Positions 40,101 through 55,100 of a DNA stretch of 64,000 nt are shown piece after piece; position 1 is the first letter of the stretch, and each line of letters opens with the position of its first letter. A program made the position numbers and the translations under genes. The notes under the pieces are model-generated. The model made no database searches and was not told the DNA's origin. It saw only the letters and a list, made by a program, of their open reading frames with translations. This DNA is from Branchiostoma floridae (Eukaryota > Chordata > Leptocardii > Amphioxiformes > Branchiostomatidae), in NCBI RefSeq assembly GCF_000003815.2, contig NC_049990.1, positions 18,855,248 to 18,919,247 on the forward strand, in the 5' to 3' direction.

Positions 40101-43100
40101 GTCCATATTCCTGGAGAAGAAGTAAAGTTGATGGAGTACTCTCCAATGTCCCATGTACATGTTACTGTCCCTGGGTCACACGTGAGTTGCAGAACAGCTG
40201 TTTCGTTGGTATGTGCCACTCCCAGGATCCTACGTTCAGTATCTCCTTCATACATGAACCTAAAATGAAACAAGAAGCACCATTCAAAACAAAGACTATG
40301 AAGACAACATTCAGGATCTTTTCCCCATAGCTTTGTGTATAGCCACTCGCACAAACAACTGTACTTTTAAGCTCGCCCAGTAGCATTGTGTGTGATCGTG
40401 ATTAATAAACACTGCTTGCTTTATGGATCTGGTCATTAACGTGATTATACTTTATCATTAGACCCACCCTATAGTATTGTGTGCGAGAAAAAATAAAACA
40501 AGTTTAAGATTCATCGTATCAACATACGCAGTCAATATCTATCCTAGGCTCTAATTGGCTACTGGCAGACGAAGAAAGAAAAAGAATGCACCGGGAAAAC
40601 ATAATCATATCTATATTCGAAAAAGTAGACGACGTTTAACATGTCGTGGATACTTCCGCTGGGTGTCATTGGCTTATCTGTCGAATCCTAGAAACGTTGG
40701 GACATGACATACAAACGAGAAAAATGTAATTGAATGGTCGTAAAAATAAAGATTTACCTCAGGGACATCGTCATTTCTTGGAAGCAGGTCATATCTGCCA
40801 GACACTCCATGGAGAATGACCCGCAGTGCAGAAAAGACCCCGCCGTCAGATGTACATAATTACGATAGTCGCTGGTCTCAATCCTGGCATCACCGACGAT
40901 TGCACACGGCGGATTGCCGTCAATGATAGATGACGTTTCCTGGAAGGTTGTCATGGGGATGGCATACTTCCGGGATATCCTTCCTGGTAAATGAACAAAA
41001 AGAAGAACTACATTGCGCGACGTCATTGTTGGAACAGGTACAATGTATGGCAACTTCTACATACATGATAATTAAACCACATGTATTGCTAATATGTATA
41101 GATTTTAACCAAATCTAATTTTGCATAACAGTATAGGAAATCTAGTCAGCTTAATGCATGCTAATACTCTAGAACATTATGTTGATAACAGTACGCTACT
41201 TAATCAGGTATGGCATTATCTCGTCGCATTTGCAAGGAGTTGTATATACATTGTAGGTGTATAAAAAAAACATATCAAACGTTGCGATTAATCTGAAAGT
41301 CTATTGTCTTACACTGAACTATCCAACTACAGCTATATGAAGACCCAAAAATGAAAGATAGTGTTTGAATAGCATGTGATCCATCATTCTTTACACTTTA
41401 ACAAGAATGTTAGTATTTCTTTCCTATCTTGATTTCCGTACCTTGATTGAGACGAAATACCGACAGAGCTGTTTCACCTCCACAGATCTGATCACTGTTT
41501 CCCGGACATAGGAAGTCACAGGAGGAGTTTACGTTGGAACTCCCTGGTATGGAAAAGTACTCTGTAGAGCCACAGTGGCAGTCGGTGCCATTCCCTAGAG
41601 CTGTAAGTAGAAAAAGGCTTGTGTCTTAATGTACATGTATCAATGGAAAGGTACTGCGTTAACAAATCGAAGCTCATGGACAACGGTTCACAACCACATT
41701 TGAACTGCTAAGGTATACAATTTCGTCGATTAAACTTAGATAAAATCTTCTGTTTTATCTACACCAAAAAGTGAGACGACACTTAAGACAGTGGTGACAT
41801 AGAATACAAAGTAATATACCTGCGAAGTGGTGACCCTCATCAGTACAATAAGACAAGCATATTTCCACGTTCATGTCGGCGTAGGTGATGGCACTCTGTG
41901 AAATGATCTCTGTCGGACCTGTCTTGTAGCAGCCCATGTATCTGTTCTTGCCAACTAATTGAGAATATATGAATACATTAAGATCAACATATGGCCGTTA
42001 ACTGGAGGAAAAGCTTTAGTATAGTTGCAAGCAATCATAAGCCTCGTAATGTATGGTTGAAGAGGTACTTACCATAGAGATGTTGAATGTCTTCTTGGAA
42101 AAACACTTCGTCCAAAGAAAAGCTCGCACCAGGATCTAGTTGATTGTTGTCCCGCCCGACATACAATCCAGAATACATATCATGCTGCAGATACCCTAGT
42201 GGAGTTCTTTCAGCTGAGTTGACAACCAGGCGACTATTTAGGTACAAGCGGAAGATACTATTTCCTGGTTCCCACACCAGCGCAACATGTAGCCATCGAT
42301 TTACCAATACTGGAAATCTAATGGAAAACAATTCCTTTGAGTTGGACACTTCTGCTATGCCCTCTTTTGTTGTTGAATTGTACTTGAGTGCAAACCCTCT
42401 GGTCGTGATGAGGTCACCGGAGTTGGAGATGATTGTCTGTGTCCCACTCCCGCCGATGTCAACTTTCATCCAGACAGCAAGGGTGAAGCCTACGGCACAG
42501 TTAGTGGAGCTTCCCAGGCAGTCATGTGGAAAGTCTCCCACATGAAGGTAACCTACAGTGCCTAGAAGAGAAAATGAGATATATTGTTTGAAAAACTTTC
42601 CCCTGCTGAGTCATCATGTCATAGATTCAGGTGTCATTCTAGAGAATATAGTTAAAGAGGAAAATCTTTGCAGAACAATTTCATCTGTGTTGGTAACGTT
42701 AGGTGACATTACGAAAAAAAAATTACCTAACCAACACTTGACATTTAGTTTTTGACTGACTCCATCTGCCGACATGGTCGGACAAGTCTGACTGCAGTTG
42801 GTTAAGTAAGTTTTATTTTTTCATAATAATGATAATAAGAAGAGGGAGAATGTGCTACAAATTAGGAAGATTTCGTGTACATCACACCTGACTTCGTGTC
42901 AATTTTCACAGCATTCCCAATAACTCCACTGGTGAGAGATACAGTGCCGTTCACCGCAGCATCTATTTCTCCTCGAATACGGCCATCCTCCAAAACCTGC
43001 ATGGGCATCCGGTACCTTTTATGTCGAGAATGGGATCCTGCAAGAAGGAAAGTAGAATGATTGATTACCCACCGTTCCCCTACACGATATTTACTGAAAG

Positions 43101-46100
43101 CATCATTTAGAAACATACTGAAACATGTTCATGGCATGTGTACAGATTTAGGATGTAGTAGAAAATCTCATTTAACACACATGTAAACAGATGAGTGAAT
43201 GTAAAGAAAGGACGAAACTCCAGCTAGTTTTTTTATATTTGCCATAACTAATGCTCGAATAGATACGGCAAGTTTTAAACCTGGGGACTTACCATACAAT
43301 TCCAATGCCTCTGATGGCTGGAGTACCTTCTCGGTGAAGAAGAAATTGTCCAGCAGCAGCTTTCCACTGTTGCAAGCACCATCATCCCGTCCCCTTGTCC
43401 CGATGTGCAGCATAGTGTCGTTGTATCCAACGCTATTTACAGGTCTCCAAATCTGTGTCACTGGGACATTACTCGGTACACCATTCACGAACACTTTCAA
43501 CTCGTTAAGCCAGGAAAATTGAATGCTTGACCAGACACTATTGGCCAGTTGGACTGTGGTTGATTGTTCATGAGTGTCGTTTGATTGAACAGAGATTGTA
43601 TACCGATTATGCAAAGCCTCGTAAGCTATAAAAAAGCCTGGCGTCTCTCCTTCACCACCATTTGAGAGAAGGGTAAGTGTTTCATTGACGTTGGAGATTC
43701 TATAAGTTTTCACCCAAATACTGACAGTAAACCCGAACACACAGTATATCGGACTGCCTAAGCACTGTCCTGGAAATGGTCCAGCAAAAAGGCTATTCTC
43801 CCTATCAACTACAAGAGCATAGCCGACCAGGCCATGTTCTAATATCATGCGGTTGATTGGCTGGAGAAAGACTGCTTCTTGGTTGTCAGCAATACTGCCA
43901 CTGTATGTGAGGTCCATTGAAAAGTTGTACTGCCTGACTGACGCCCCAATAGCTGGAGAAAACAAGAAGGAAATGTCAATAATGGGAACATTCACAAATA
44001 CACAAGTACAACCAGGCAAAAACAGCGATGGAATCAAACGTGACCGTGGTAAAATTAACTGCCTTTCGTCAGTAACTCTGACTTAGTGGGTTCTACAAGA
44101 AACGTCCAACCGTTTCGAATACCATGTCCAGTAGCTTGAGTAACTGCCATCTAGCAGATCTTATTATCTGGATGTCTAAGCTTCACCAAAGTACGTAGAC
44201 ATAATCTCAGACTGATAGACAAGAGAACATTCATGACATCATTTGAGCAAAACAGTATGTGTTTAGCGGAAAATGTGGCAGCTATAACTTGTCGATTAGT
44301 GAGCAACCGAAAGTAGAACCGGTTATGGAATTATATCTTATAAAAAAGAATCCCAAATAACATACCGTAAAGAATCTTTATTTCCTCCGTAGTTAGCTGT
44401 CTGTCATTGAAGCGGATCTCGTCAATGGTGAACTGTGATTGACTCTCTCCGTCCAATGTTTTCCCGAGGACCAGTTCCGAGAAACACTCGGAACTGTTTC
44501 CTGTGGCTTCAGCCACCCCAGATGTCGCTAAAAGAGAAAAAAATACTTTATAAGAAGCTTATTTTACCTAATGATTTGTGTAGGTAATAATCGGTACAGG
44601 TATCAATGTTCTGAAGCAAATATATGTAATACTGTGGCTATGCATCAGTAAATGCCATATTTTGTACCTTGTACAATTTTTACGCCATAAAGTTACATGT
44701 ATGTAATCTTAGACACAATTTGGGATTAATCCTTAGTCAAACGCTTCACAAAAGACACACGGTCTTTTGTAAACTGATGTTTTAAGATACTATAGATTTC
44801 GTAATGCACAAAATTAACAGTTGGTATGTCTACTAGAATCTTCAGACCGTCCCTTCTTTCCCTTTAGTTAAAGTGATGGAGACCCATTGGATACATACAA
44901 TTGCGCTTGATGCCGTTGATGAAAGTCGCTAGGTCTCCTACTTGGCTCCAAGAGAAGGCGAGATGCGTCCATTGTTCTGGGTGTACTTCTAACAATGACT
45001 TCCACATGTTGCCGTCAGCCCTGATAAAAAACTCTGCCGTTGTCTGGCTGTCGGCCTAAAGGAGCGGAATCAAACTTAAAAATCAACCTATCATTTAGGT
45101 TTTGAACAATTGACTTTGTAATGGGTTACGATTTCTTGGTGATACATATTTCATCTAGACACTAGAGTTCCACGACCTCATGACTTCATCATATAATATC
45201 AACCATAACGACTGATTCAAGTATTGAATTCCCACTATTTTTTTAGTATGGCATAATACAATTTTATCATCATTCAAATTAGGTCTACATTTGCTAAATT
45301 GGTGACATATTTCTGACAAATAACACTGTTTGCTAGTTAATTAATTAATTGTCACTAGTGACATTTGTGGCTAGCCGAGCAGCAAGATTTTTGAGGACTT
45401 GTTTGTTTATGGAGTTGAGGACAGTAGTGCGGAGTAATAGTAGATATGTGACAAAACTATGGGTTTTACGCCATTTTCGTCATTGTTTTATGCAATGCAA
45501 TGCATATGAGAGAAACCCATTTGTTACTATGGTGAGTAGATCATTTGCAAACACTAAAAAAATGACAGTGGAGCAAAGCAGTTGCCCTGGGGTACACCAA
45601 ACTGTTTACGCATACTGCCTGTTTCCAAGGTAACTACTATTCGCTTACTAGCTGGTGGTTAGAAACCATTATAGCTTTCTAGTTTGGATGAACAGATGTC
45701 ATGGTTAATGATATCAAAAGCTTCACTAACTAAAGATAACAGCCATCACGGCGCCAGCCAAATCTCCTTTGTCTATCTCCTCCAACTATTTGTCTCACAT
45801 TTGCATGAGTGCACTTACTGGATGGTGTGTGTGTCTTTTTTGCAGAAGGGAACAAGTAACTTAACCGGTTCATCAAGATCCCCCAAGTTATTTTGTCACC
45901 TGTCGACTCTACTTTTACAGATTTAGGTCATTGGTCGACCTAAGATAAGTATTGACCACTCACATTGATTTTCTAAGGGGTTACGACAGAGCACGTCTAC
46001 ACAACTCAGACACAGGTAAATTATGTTTTTAATCCTTCTTCTGCCTAACCATGTAACCAATACAAAAGCGTTGCCAAATGGCACTTCACTAGCTGCAGGA

Positions 46101-49100
46101 AGAATTCCAGGCATACCTTTATGCTTGTTTCAAGGCCCCGCCTGGTTCATGTGAAGCCATTAGGGCAGTCTTTAGTATGTGATCATATCAAGTGATCTGT
46201 TTTGCCTTAACTACGATTCACGCAAAAATGCCCATACTACTGAGTCCAATCCAACCACCAAAACAACGGTGCTCTTCTGGAAAGTGGGTAGAATGGGGTA
46301 CAGTATGGTTTTATACAGCTGGCCCCACACCAGTAGTATACTAGTACCAAACTAGAAGTTATTTCGGAATATTCCTTACTCGTTGGTTACCCACTCCAAA
46401 AAAATTACCATAAAGTCGACTGATTAGACTTCATTCTCCAATATGTAAGTTTGATAAAGGAGGTTAGAATTGGGTTTGATTATTATTCTACATGTTTGTC
46501 TGCTGCCTGAGGGGCGACCATGTTTGTATCGCAATCACTAAACTAGTTAGTCCACATTTTTGGTGACGCCCCAGGGACGAAGCCTGTCCGAGGCAAACTA
46601 CATGTACTAGTATACAAACTCACCGATGCATTTCGAAAGAGTGTAGAGAAATGTGTTTTTTTTTGGGGGGGGGGCAGAATATTTGAGTATCCTTCAAGCT
46701 CTGTTTCTTGCAACCTGAGCAAATACCAGCTTTGCTCATATCATTATGCAAATCTATATCTGTTTTCTTGTCGTAAATGTATCCTACCAAAGCAGCCAAA
46801 TGACAGAATAGTAGGTTAACGTTTATAGTTGACTCTAGGTCGGACATAGCATTGCTACAACCGCATACAGATTGGGTAGATATATTCAAGCTATGCCTGT
46901 CATTTCTGATCCCCCACTACAATTATGAATTAGCTTGGAAATTTAGAATAACTTTATCATAATTTCCAATCAGGTTTTGAAGTTTTCCAAGCGACGCCTA
47001 CCACTCCTACAACTATGCCGGACATGAAACGGTCGCTGACAATTGATGAGGTGCCAGACGTGCACAAGGAGCCGTATGTTCTTACGGGATACAGGCCCCC
47101 GCAGCAGCCATGGCGTTTTTACCTGATGAGTATCTTCTCCCAGCACAACGAAACCGTGAACGTCTGGACCCACCTTCTGCCATGTTTCTACGTGCTGTGG
47201 CTGCTGAAGACATACTCTGGTGAGAACTATACAAAATATTTTACATTATTTTGCTGTGAATTTAGAAGATCTATACTTCGAGAAACTGAGAATCAGAAAG
47301 TAATCACTGTCAAATGTAGGGAACAGAAACGTGTATACAGCTTATTCTGTCATTATAAGCTAGTGGAAAGTCTATTTTTTATGTATTGAATGTTTAGGAA
47401 CAAGCTTATAATGATCTTGAGGTGAACACAATAGAAATGATCTTTATGCTTTGGTGCATGGGGAAGACAATAAGGCTCCAGCAAAACGTGGCCACATTGT
47501 TCATGAGGATGTCTTTATTTGGAGTGGCTAGTCCACATTTGACTGTACTTTAAAACAGTATACGTATACCGTTCCAGAAATAAACAGGGGATATTGTGTG
47601 CAATTTGTGTTTACGTGGGCAATGATACACACAATACCGTTTTTTGTTGTTATGTTTCAGACGAGGTAAGCTTCGCAAGTGACGTATCTTCAACGCTTCT
47701 GCTTCTCTTCGGCACCAGCGTCTTCACTTCACAGTTCCTGAGCGCATGCGCCCATCTCCTACACTCTCGCTCTGTAGCTGCGTATTACGTCACCTTTATC
47801 TTTGACTATCTGGGAATCGCCTACCACTCATACACCAGCGGGACCGTGCAATACTTCCTCAGCAGCGAAGCTTCGTTTTTCCACGCCGTGCATCCGTGGT
47901 ATCCGTGGGCATGTGTGTTATTCAGTTGTTGCTACTTTGCTGTCAATGCGTACTCACACGTTAGGTACCGGAGATGTCATTCGGAAAGAGCTATGATTCA
48001 AGTTGTCTCCTTCGGTATGACGTATCTGTGGACAGTTTCACCAGTGATACACCGCATTTACTCTGATGTCTACAACGGAACAGCGGACGACGTCACATTG
48101 ATGCATGTCAACCATATCCTCCTGGTCGCCATAGCAGGCTTCTTCCACGGGTCAGGGGTGCCACAGAAGTTTTTCCCTGGAATGTGTGACGTCATTGGTC
48201 ACGGCCATCAGATATTTCACGTAGCAAGTTCAACATCAATAACACTCCAGCTAAAAGCATCGTTCGCAGATCTGCAGAACCGCCGCCATCTTGATTTGGC
48301 TCGAATTCGTCCTACCGACATGTCAATCACAGCTTACCTTGTTGTGTTATTTACTTCATATGGTTACATCACTGTCATATTTGTGCGCAAAGCTTTGTCA
48401 AAGGCAAATTATAGTTAATATATATATATATTTATTTGTGGATTACTATAGATTGGTATCTTGTTTGTCTTTTGGAGGGATGTTTTGTTGTTTTGTCTTA
48501 TTGTCCACTAATGTAGTCAACGTCTGATTGTGGCAAAAAAAAAAACGGCAAATGCGGTCAAATGAGATTTCAGTGCGCATTTATCTATTTGATTATCCTA
48601 TCACAAAACTTTTAAGTATACCTATTTCCGATACCATTAAAGGCATTTATATTTTACGGTGTACTTTTCCGTGGTTGCATATATGCAATTTTATTTTATT
48701 CCTACTAATTTTGTTATGCAATTGGATTTTATTATTTCATTAGTTGTTTAGTTAGTCCGTTTGTCTTTTTCTTAATCATTCATTTTTGTTTATTCTATGA
48801 ACTTAATTGAAGTGTTATAATTTGGCAAAGGGAGGTCCCTATTCAAGCACGAGCGGCAGGCCTCTCTGGCACTTTTATATTACATCTAAATTTCTTCGTT
48901 ATATATTTATTATGTCTTAAGTGCAGAAGATAAAACAGAAAAGTAAACAAACATTAATAAGATACATATACTCAGTGTCAAAAATGATTAAACTTGCCTA
49001 TAACAATCAGAACAAGGTTCTATGGACAGTATTTTTTTCAAACTTGTACCTAAATGAACGCTACTATCATCATTGGATATGCTAAAAATGTGATCCTTTG

Positions 49101-52100
49101 ACGCTTTGATTGAAATCATTTAGATCATTTGGAAAAATGAAAAATAATACTAGACCAAAGCAGCTGCCCTGGGTACACAGTACTTGGTTTCTCTGTTTAC
49201 AAATACTGCTGGTTTCCTGTTTCCAATCTGACTAATATTCTGTGAATAGCTGATGGTTTAATAGAAACCATAGTTTTGTAGTTTGGCTCAACAGATGCCA
49301 TGGCTAATGATATCAAATGCTTCATCTAGCATATCGGCGCAAACCATTCCTTTTGTCTACCTCCGCAAAATAGTTGTCTGACATTTGTCTGAGTGCAGTT
49401 CCTGTGGAGTGCGAGTTTTTGGAAAAGGTATAATAATCAACTAAACCGGTTCATCAAGATTCCTCAAGTTATTTTGTCCACCCGGGTTTTGTAAAACGTT
49501 CATTGGTCGACCGATGATAATCATTGATCACACTGGCTATTCCGAGGAGTTACTACGACACAGCGCGTCTACACAACACGGTCACAGGTAAAGTAATATG
49601 TTTTAATCCTTCCTCTGCCTAACTATGTAACCAATACTAATGCGGTGTTAGGGAGAATTACAGGCATGGTCTTGTGCTTGTTTAAAAGCCGGGCGGGGGG
49701 GGGGGGGGGTCTCTTTCATGGGAAGCCATTAGGGCACTCATTAGTTTGTGATCATATCAAGTGATCTGTTTTGCCTTCACTACGATCCACACAAAAAGTA
49801 CCAATACTTCTTAGTCCGATCCGATCCCCAAAACAAGAGACGTTCTGCCGAAGAGTGGGTAGAATGAAGTACAATGCGCGTTTATACATCAGGCACCAAA
49901 CCAGGAGTTATTTAGGAATATTCCTTATTCGTAGGTTATCCTCTCCAAGGAAATTATCATTACGACGATTGATCGGGACTTTATTCTGCAATATGGAAGT
50001 TTGATAAAGTTGGTTAGAGTTTGGCTTGATTATTATTTTACTTGTTTGTCTGCTGCCTGAGGGGCGACCATGTTTGTATCGCAATCACTAAACTAGTTAG
50101 TCCACATTTTTGGTGACGCCCCAGTGACGAAGCCTGTCCGAGGCAAAATACTAGTATACAAACCAACCGATGCATTGCGAAAGAGTGTAGAGAAATGTTC
50201 TTTGTTGTATTAGAGTAGAGTATTATTGAAGCTCTGTTTCTGGCAACCTTAGCAAAAACTAGTTTTGCTCGTATCATTATGCAAATCTATATCTGTTTTT
50301 TATCGTAGATATATCCTAAAAAAACAAATGACGGAAATCTAGTAGTGGGTTAACGTTTATTGTTGACTCTCGGTCGGACACAGCATTGCTACAATCGCAT
50401 ACAGATTGGGTAGATATATTCAAGCTATGCCTGTCATTTCTGATCCCCCACTACAATTATGCATCAGCTTGGAAATTTAGAATAACAATCATAATTTCCA
50501 ATCAGGTTTGAAGTTTTCCAAACGACGCCTACCACTCTTACAACTATGTCTGGCATGAAACGGTCGATGACAATTGATGAGGTGCCAGACGTCCACAAGG
50601 AGCCGTATGTTCTTACGGGATACAGGCACCCGCAGCAGTCATGGCGTTTTTACCTGATGAGTATCTTCTCCCAGCACAACGAAACCATGAACGTCTGGAC
50701 TCATCTTATCCCATGTTTCTACGTGCTGTGGCTGCTAAAGACATACTCTGGTAAGAACTATACAAAATATTTTACATTATTTTGCTGTGAATTTAGATCT
50801 ATACTCTGCGATACTGAGAATCGGAAAGTAGTCACTATAAAACGTAGGGTACAGAAACGTGTATACAGCTTATTCTGTCATTATAAGCTAGTGGAAAGTC
50901 TATTCTTTATGTATTGAATGTTTGGAAACAAGCTTATAATGAACTTAATTGAGGTGAACACAATAGAAATGATCTTTATACTTTGGTGCATGGGGAAGAC
51001 AATAAGGGTCCAGCAAAACGTGGCCACATTGTTCATGAGGATGTCTTTATTTGGAGTGGCTAGTCCACATTTGACTGTACTTTAAAACAGTATACGTATA
51101 CCGTTCCAGAAATAAACAGGGGATATTGTGTGCAATTTGTGTTTACGTGGGCAATGATACACACAATACCGTTTTTTGTTGTTATGTTTCAGACGAGGTA
51201 AGCTTCGCAAGTGACGTATCTTCAACGCTTCTGCTTCTCTTCGGCACCAGCGTCTTCACTTCACAGTTCCTGAGCGCATGCGCCCATCTCCTACACTCTC
51301 GCTCTGTAGCTGCGTATTACGTCACCTTTATCTTTGACTATCTAGGAATCGCCTACCACTCATACACCAGCGGGACCGTGCAATACTTCCTCAGCAGCGA
51401 AGTTTCGTTTTTCCACGCCGTGCATCCGTGGTATCCGTGGGCATGTGTGTTATTCAGTTGTTGCTACTTTGCTGTCAATGCGTACTCACACGTTAGGTAC
51501 CGGAGATGCCATTCGGAAAGAGCTATGATTCAAGTTGTCTCCTTCGGTATGACGTATCTGTGGACAGTTTCACCAGTGATACACCGCATTTACTCTGATG
51601 TCTACAACGGAACAGCGGATGACGTCACATGGATGCATGTCAACCATATCCTCCTGGTCGCCATAGCAGGCTTCTTCCACGGGTCAGGGGTGCCACAGAA
51701 GTTTTTCCCTGGAATGTGTGACGTCATTGGTCACGGCCATCAGATATTTCACGTAGCAAGTTCAACATCAATAACACTCCAGCTAAAAGCATCGTTCGCA
51801 GATCTGCAGAACCGCCGCCATCTTGATTTGGCTCGAATTCGTCCTACCGACATGTCAATCACAGCTTACCTTGTTGTGTTATTTACTTCATATGGTTACA
51901 TCACTGTCATATTTGTGCGCAAAGCTTTGTCAAAGGCAAATTATAGTTAATATATGTATATATTTTCATTTGTGGATTAATATAGATTGGCATCTTGTTT
52001 GTCTTTTGGGGGGGGGGGTGTTTTGTTGTTTTGTCTTATTGTCCATTAATGTAGTCAACGTCTGATTGTGGCAAAAAAACAACAACGGCAAATGCGGTCA

Positions 52101-55100
52101 AATGAGATTTCAGTGCGCATTCATCTATTTGATTATCCTAACACAAAATTTTTAAGTATACCTATTTGCGATACCATTAAAGGCATTTATATTTTACGGC
52201 GTACTTTTCCGTGGTTGCATATATGCAATTTTATTTTATTCCTACTAATTTTGTTATGCAATTGGATTTTATTATTTCATTAGTTGTTTAGTTAGTCCGT
52301 TTGTCTTTTTCTTAATCATTCATTTTTGTTTATTCTATGAACTTAATTGAAGTGTTATAATTTGGCAAAGGGAGGTCCCTATTCAAGCACGACCGGCAGG
52401 CCTCTCTGGCACTTTTATATTACATCTAAATTTCTTCGTTATATATTTATTATGTCTTAAGTGCAGAAGATAAAACAGAAAAGTAAACAAACATTAATAA
52501 GATACACATACTCAGTGTCAAAAATGATTAAACTTGCCTATAACAATCAGAACAAGGTTCTATGTACAGCATTTTTTTAAAACTTGTACCTAAATGAACG
52601 CTACTATCATCATTGGATATGCTAAAATGTGATCCTTTGACGCTTTGATTGAAATCATTTAGATCATTTGGAAAAATGAAAAATAATACTAAACCAAAAC
52701 AGCTGCCCTGGGCACACAGCACTTGGTTTCTCTGTTTACAAATACTGCTTGTTTCCTGTTTCCAATCTGACTAATATTCTGTGAATAGCTGATGGTTTGA
52801 TAGAAACCATAGTTTTGTAGTTTGGCTCAACAGATGCCATGGCTAATGATATCAAATGCTTCATCTAGCATATTGGCGCAAACCATTCCTTTTGTCTACC
52901 TCCGCAAAATAGTTGTCTGACATTTGTCTGAGTGCAGTTCCTGTGGAGTGTGATTTTTTGGAAAAGGTATAATAATCAACTAAACCGGTTCATCAAGATT
53001 CCTCAAGTCATTTTGTCCACCCGGGTTTTATAGAACGTTCATTGGTCTACCGATGATGAGTATTGATCAGTCCGGCTATTCCAAGGGATTACGACGAAGA
53101 ACCTCTACACAACTCAGGCACAGGTAAGGTAATATGTTTTTAATCCTAAATCGTCCTAACCATGTAGCCAACAATGTAGCGGGGAGAATATTAATGATTC
53201 TTTTAAGCTTTTTAAAAGCTCCCGTCTGTTTCATGGGAAGCCATTAGGGCCCTCATTAGTTTGTGATCATAACAAGTGATCTGTTTTGACTTCGGCTAAA
53301 AAAAGTACCCAATGCCACTGACATTATTATAAGTATCCCCTATTGAGTCGGTGTTCTGTTGAAGAGTGGGTAGACTAAGAGTGAGGTACAGTGTGCTTTT
53401 ATTATACAGCTGGTCCCAAACCAGGAATTATTTCGGAATATTCCTTATTTGTAGTTTATCCTTTCCAAGGAAAGTACTATTCGCTAAACCGTAAGGGTGG
53501 GTTAAGGACTGAGCTTTCTTGTGCTTGGAATAATGTATTGAAGTAATTGATGGTTTTATATATGCACATAATTAACGTTATATATTTCATATTTTTTTTA
53601 TTGTATAATTCCTTGTAAGTTACTTTTGTATTATAGAACCTTTGTCAGTTACCTTTTTGTTTATTTAGAACATTATTTAGAACACCTCAATAGTTACCTG
53701 TGTTGTTTATTTCAGAACACCATAGCCGTTACCTGTTTTGTTTATTTAGAACATAAGAATTATTCCTTGTTCCGAAAAAAAATTGTACAACTTCATTTTC
53801 TGATGAAGAACGGTGGACACCGTTCGAAACGTCTATCAAAATTCAACAATTATCCAGAAGTATAGATTGACTCTTCTTCAATTTTTATATTAAAAGTCGA
53901 CTGATCGGGACTACTTTCTACAATATGGAAGTTTGATGAAGGAGGTTATATCGACTTTAGATCATTATTCTTCATATTTGTCTGCTCCGAGGTGACATGA
54001 GAGCGACTATATTTGCATCACAATCACCAAACTGGTTAATCCACATTTTTGGCGATGCCTCAGGGACGGGGCCTGTCAGAGGCAAAATATTCTAACAAAG
54101 CAACCGATGCATTTCCAAAGAGAGTAGAAAAGGGCTTATTTTTGAGAGGAGTCACAATATTAGAGCAGACTAAGCAGAGTATTCTTGAAGTTTTTTGTTT
54201 CTTGCAAGCTCTTTGATAATGACTAGTTAGCAAAGACCAAATTTGCTCATATCTACTTTGATGTTGTAGATGTATCCTTTAATCGTGCTTACAGGATACA
54301 TCTTTATAGAAGGTTTACAGAATACAGAATAGATAAACATATGTACTTGAAGTAAACCTGCCCTTTCTGATCCTCACATTTCAATTATGTATCAGTTTGA
54401 AAATTTACAATGACAATTTTTAACAGGCTTGAAGCTTGCCAAGCGACGCTTACCACTCCAACAACTATGCCGGACATGAAAAGGTCACTGACAATTGATG
54501 AGGTGCCAGACGTGCACAAGGAACCGTATGTTCTTACGGGATACAGGCCCCCGCAGCAGCCATGGCGTTTTTACCTGATGAGTATCTTCTCCAAAAACAA
54601 CGAAACCATGAACGTCTGGACTCACCTTATCCCATGTTTCTACGTACTGTGGTTGCTGAAGACATACTCTGGTGAGAACTATACAAAATATCTTACATTA
54701 TTTGCCATGTGTTTAAAAGATCTATACTTTGGAATACTGAAAATCGGACAATAGTTTCTATCAAATGAACTACAGCTTGACCTGTCATTATTAGCTACCA
54801 AAAAGTCACCTGGCTATTCTTTATGCAGCGAAGGTATTGAAAACAAGCTTAGTTTAAAGTGAAATTGAGGACCTAATGAACATCATCATAGTATATAGGG
54901 AAAAACAATAGAAATGGTATTTATATTTTTGTCGACGGGAGAGTGTCCGGTAAAATGTTGCTATATTGTTCATGAGGAGGTCTTTATTTGGTGAGGCTGC
55001 TAGTCCACATTTAACCTTACTTTAAACACGGCACGCACCATTCCAGAAATACACAGGGCTAGGGGACATTGTCCTACAATGTTTGTTTACGTGGACAATG

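Noticed and set aside
47594-47660. ATG at 47594 (and 51126, 55117) as start of the PAQR second exon
   Set aside because: The family's N-terminal GYRPP and HNETxNVWTH motifs lie in the upstream exon, and the splice acceptor ttatgtttcag is at 47650-47660.
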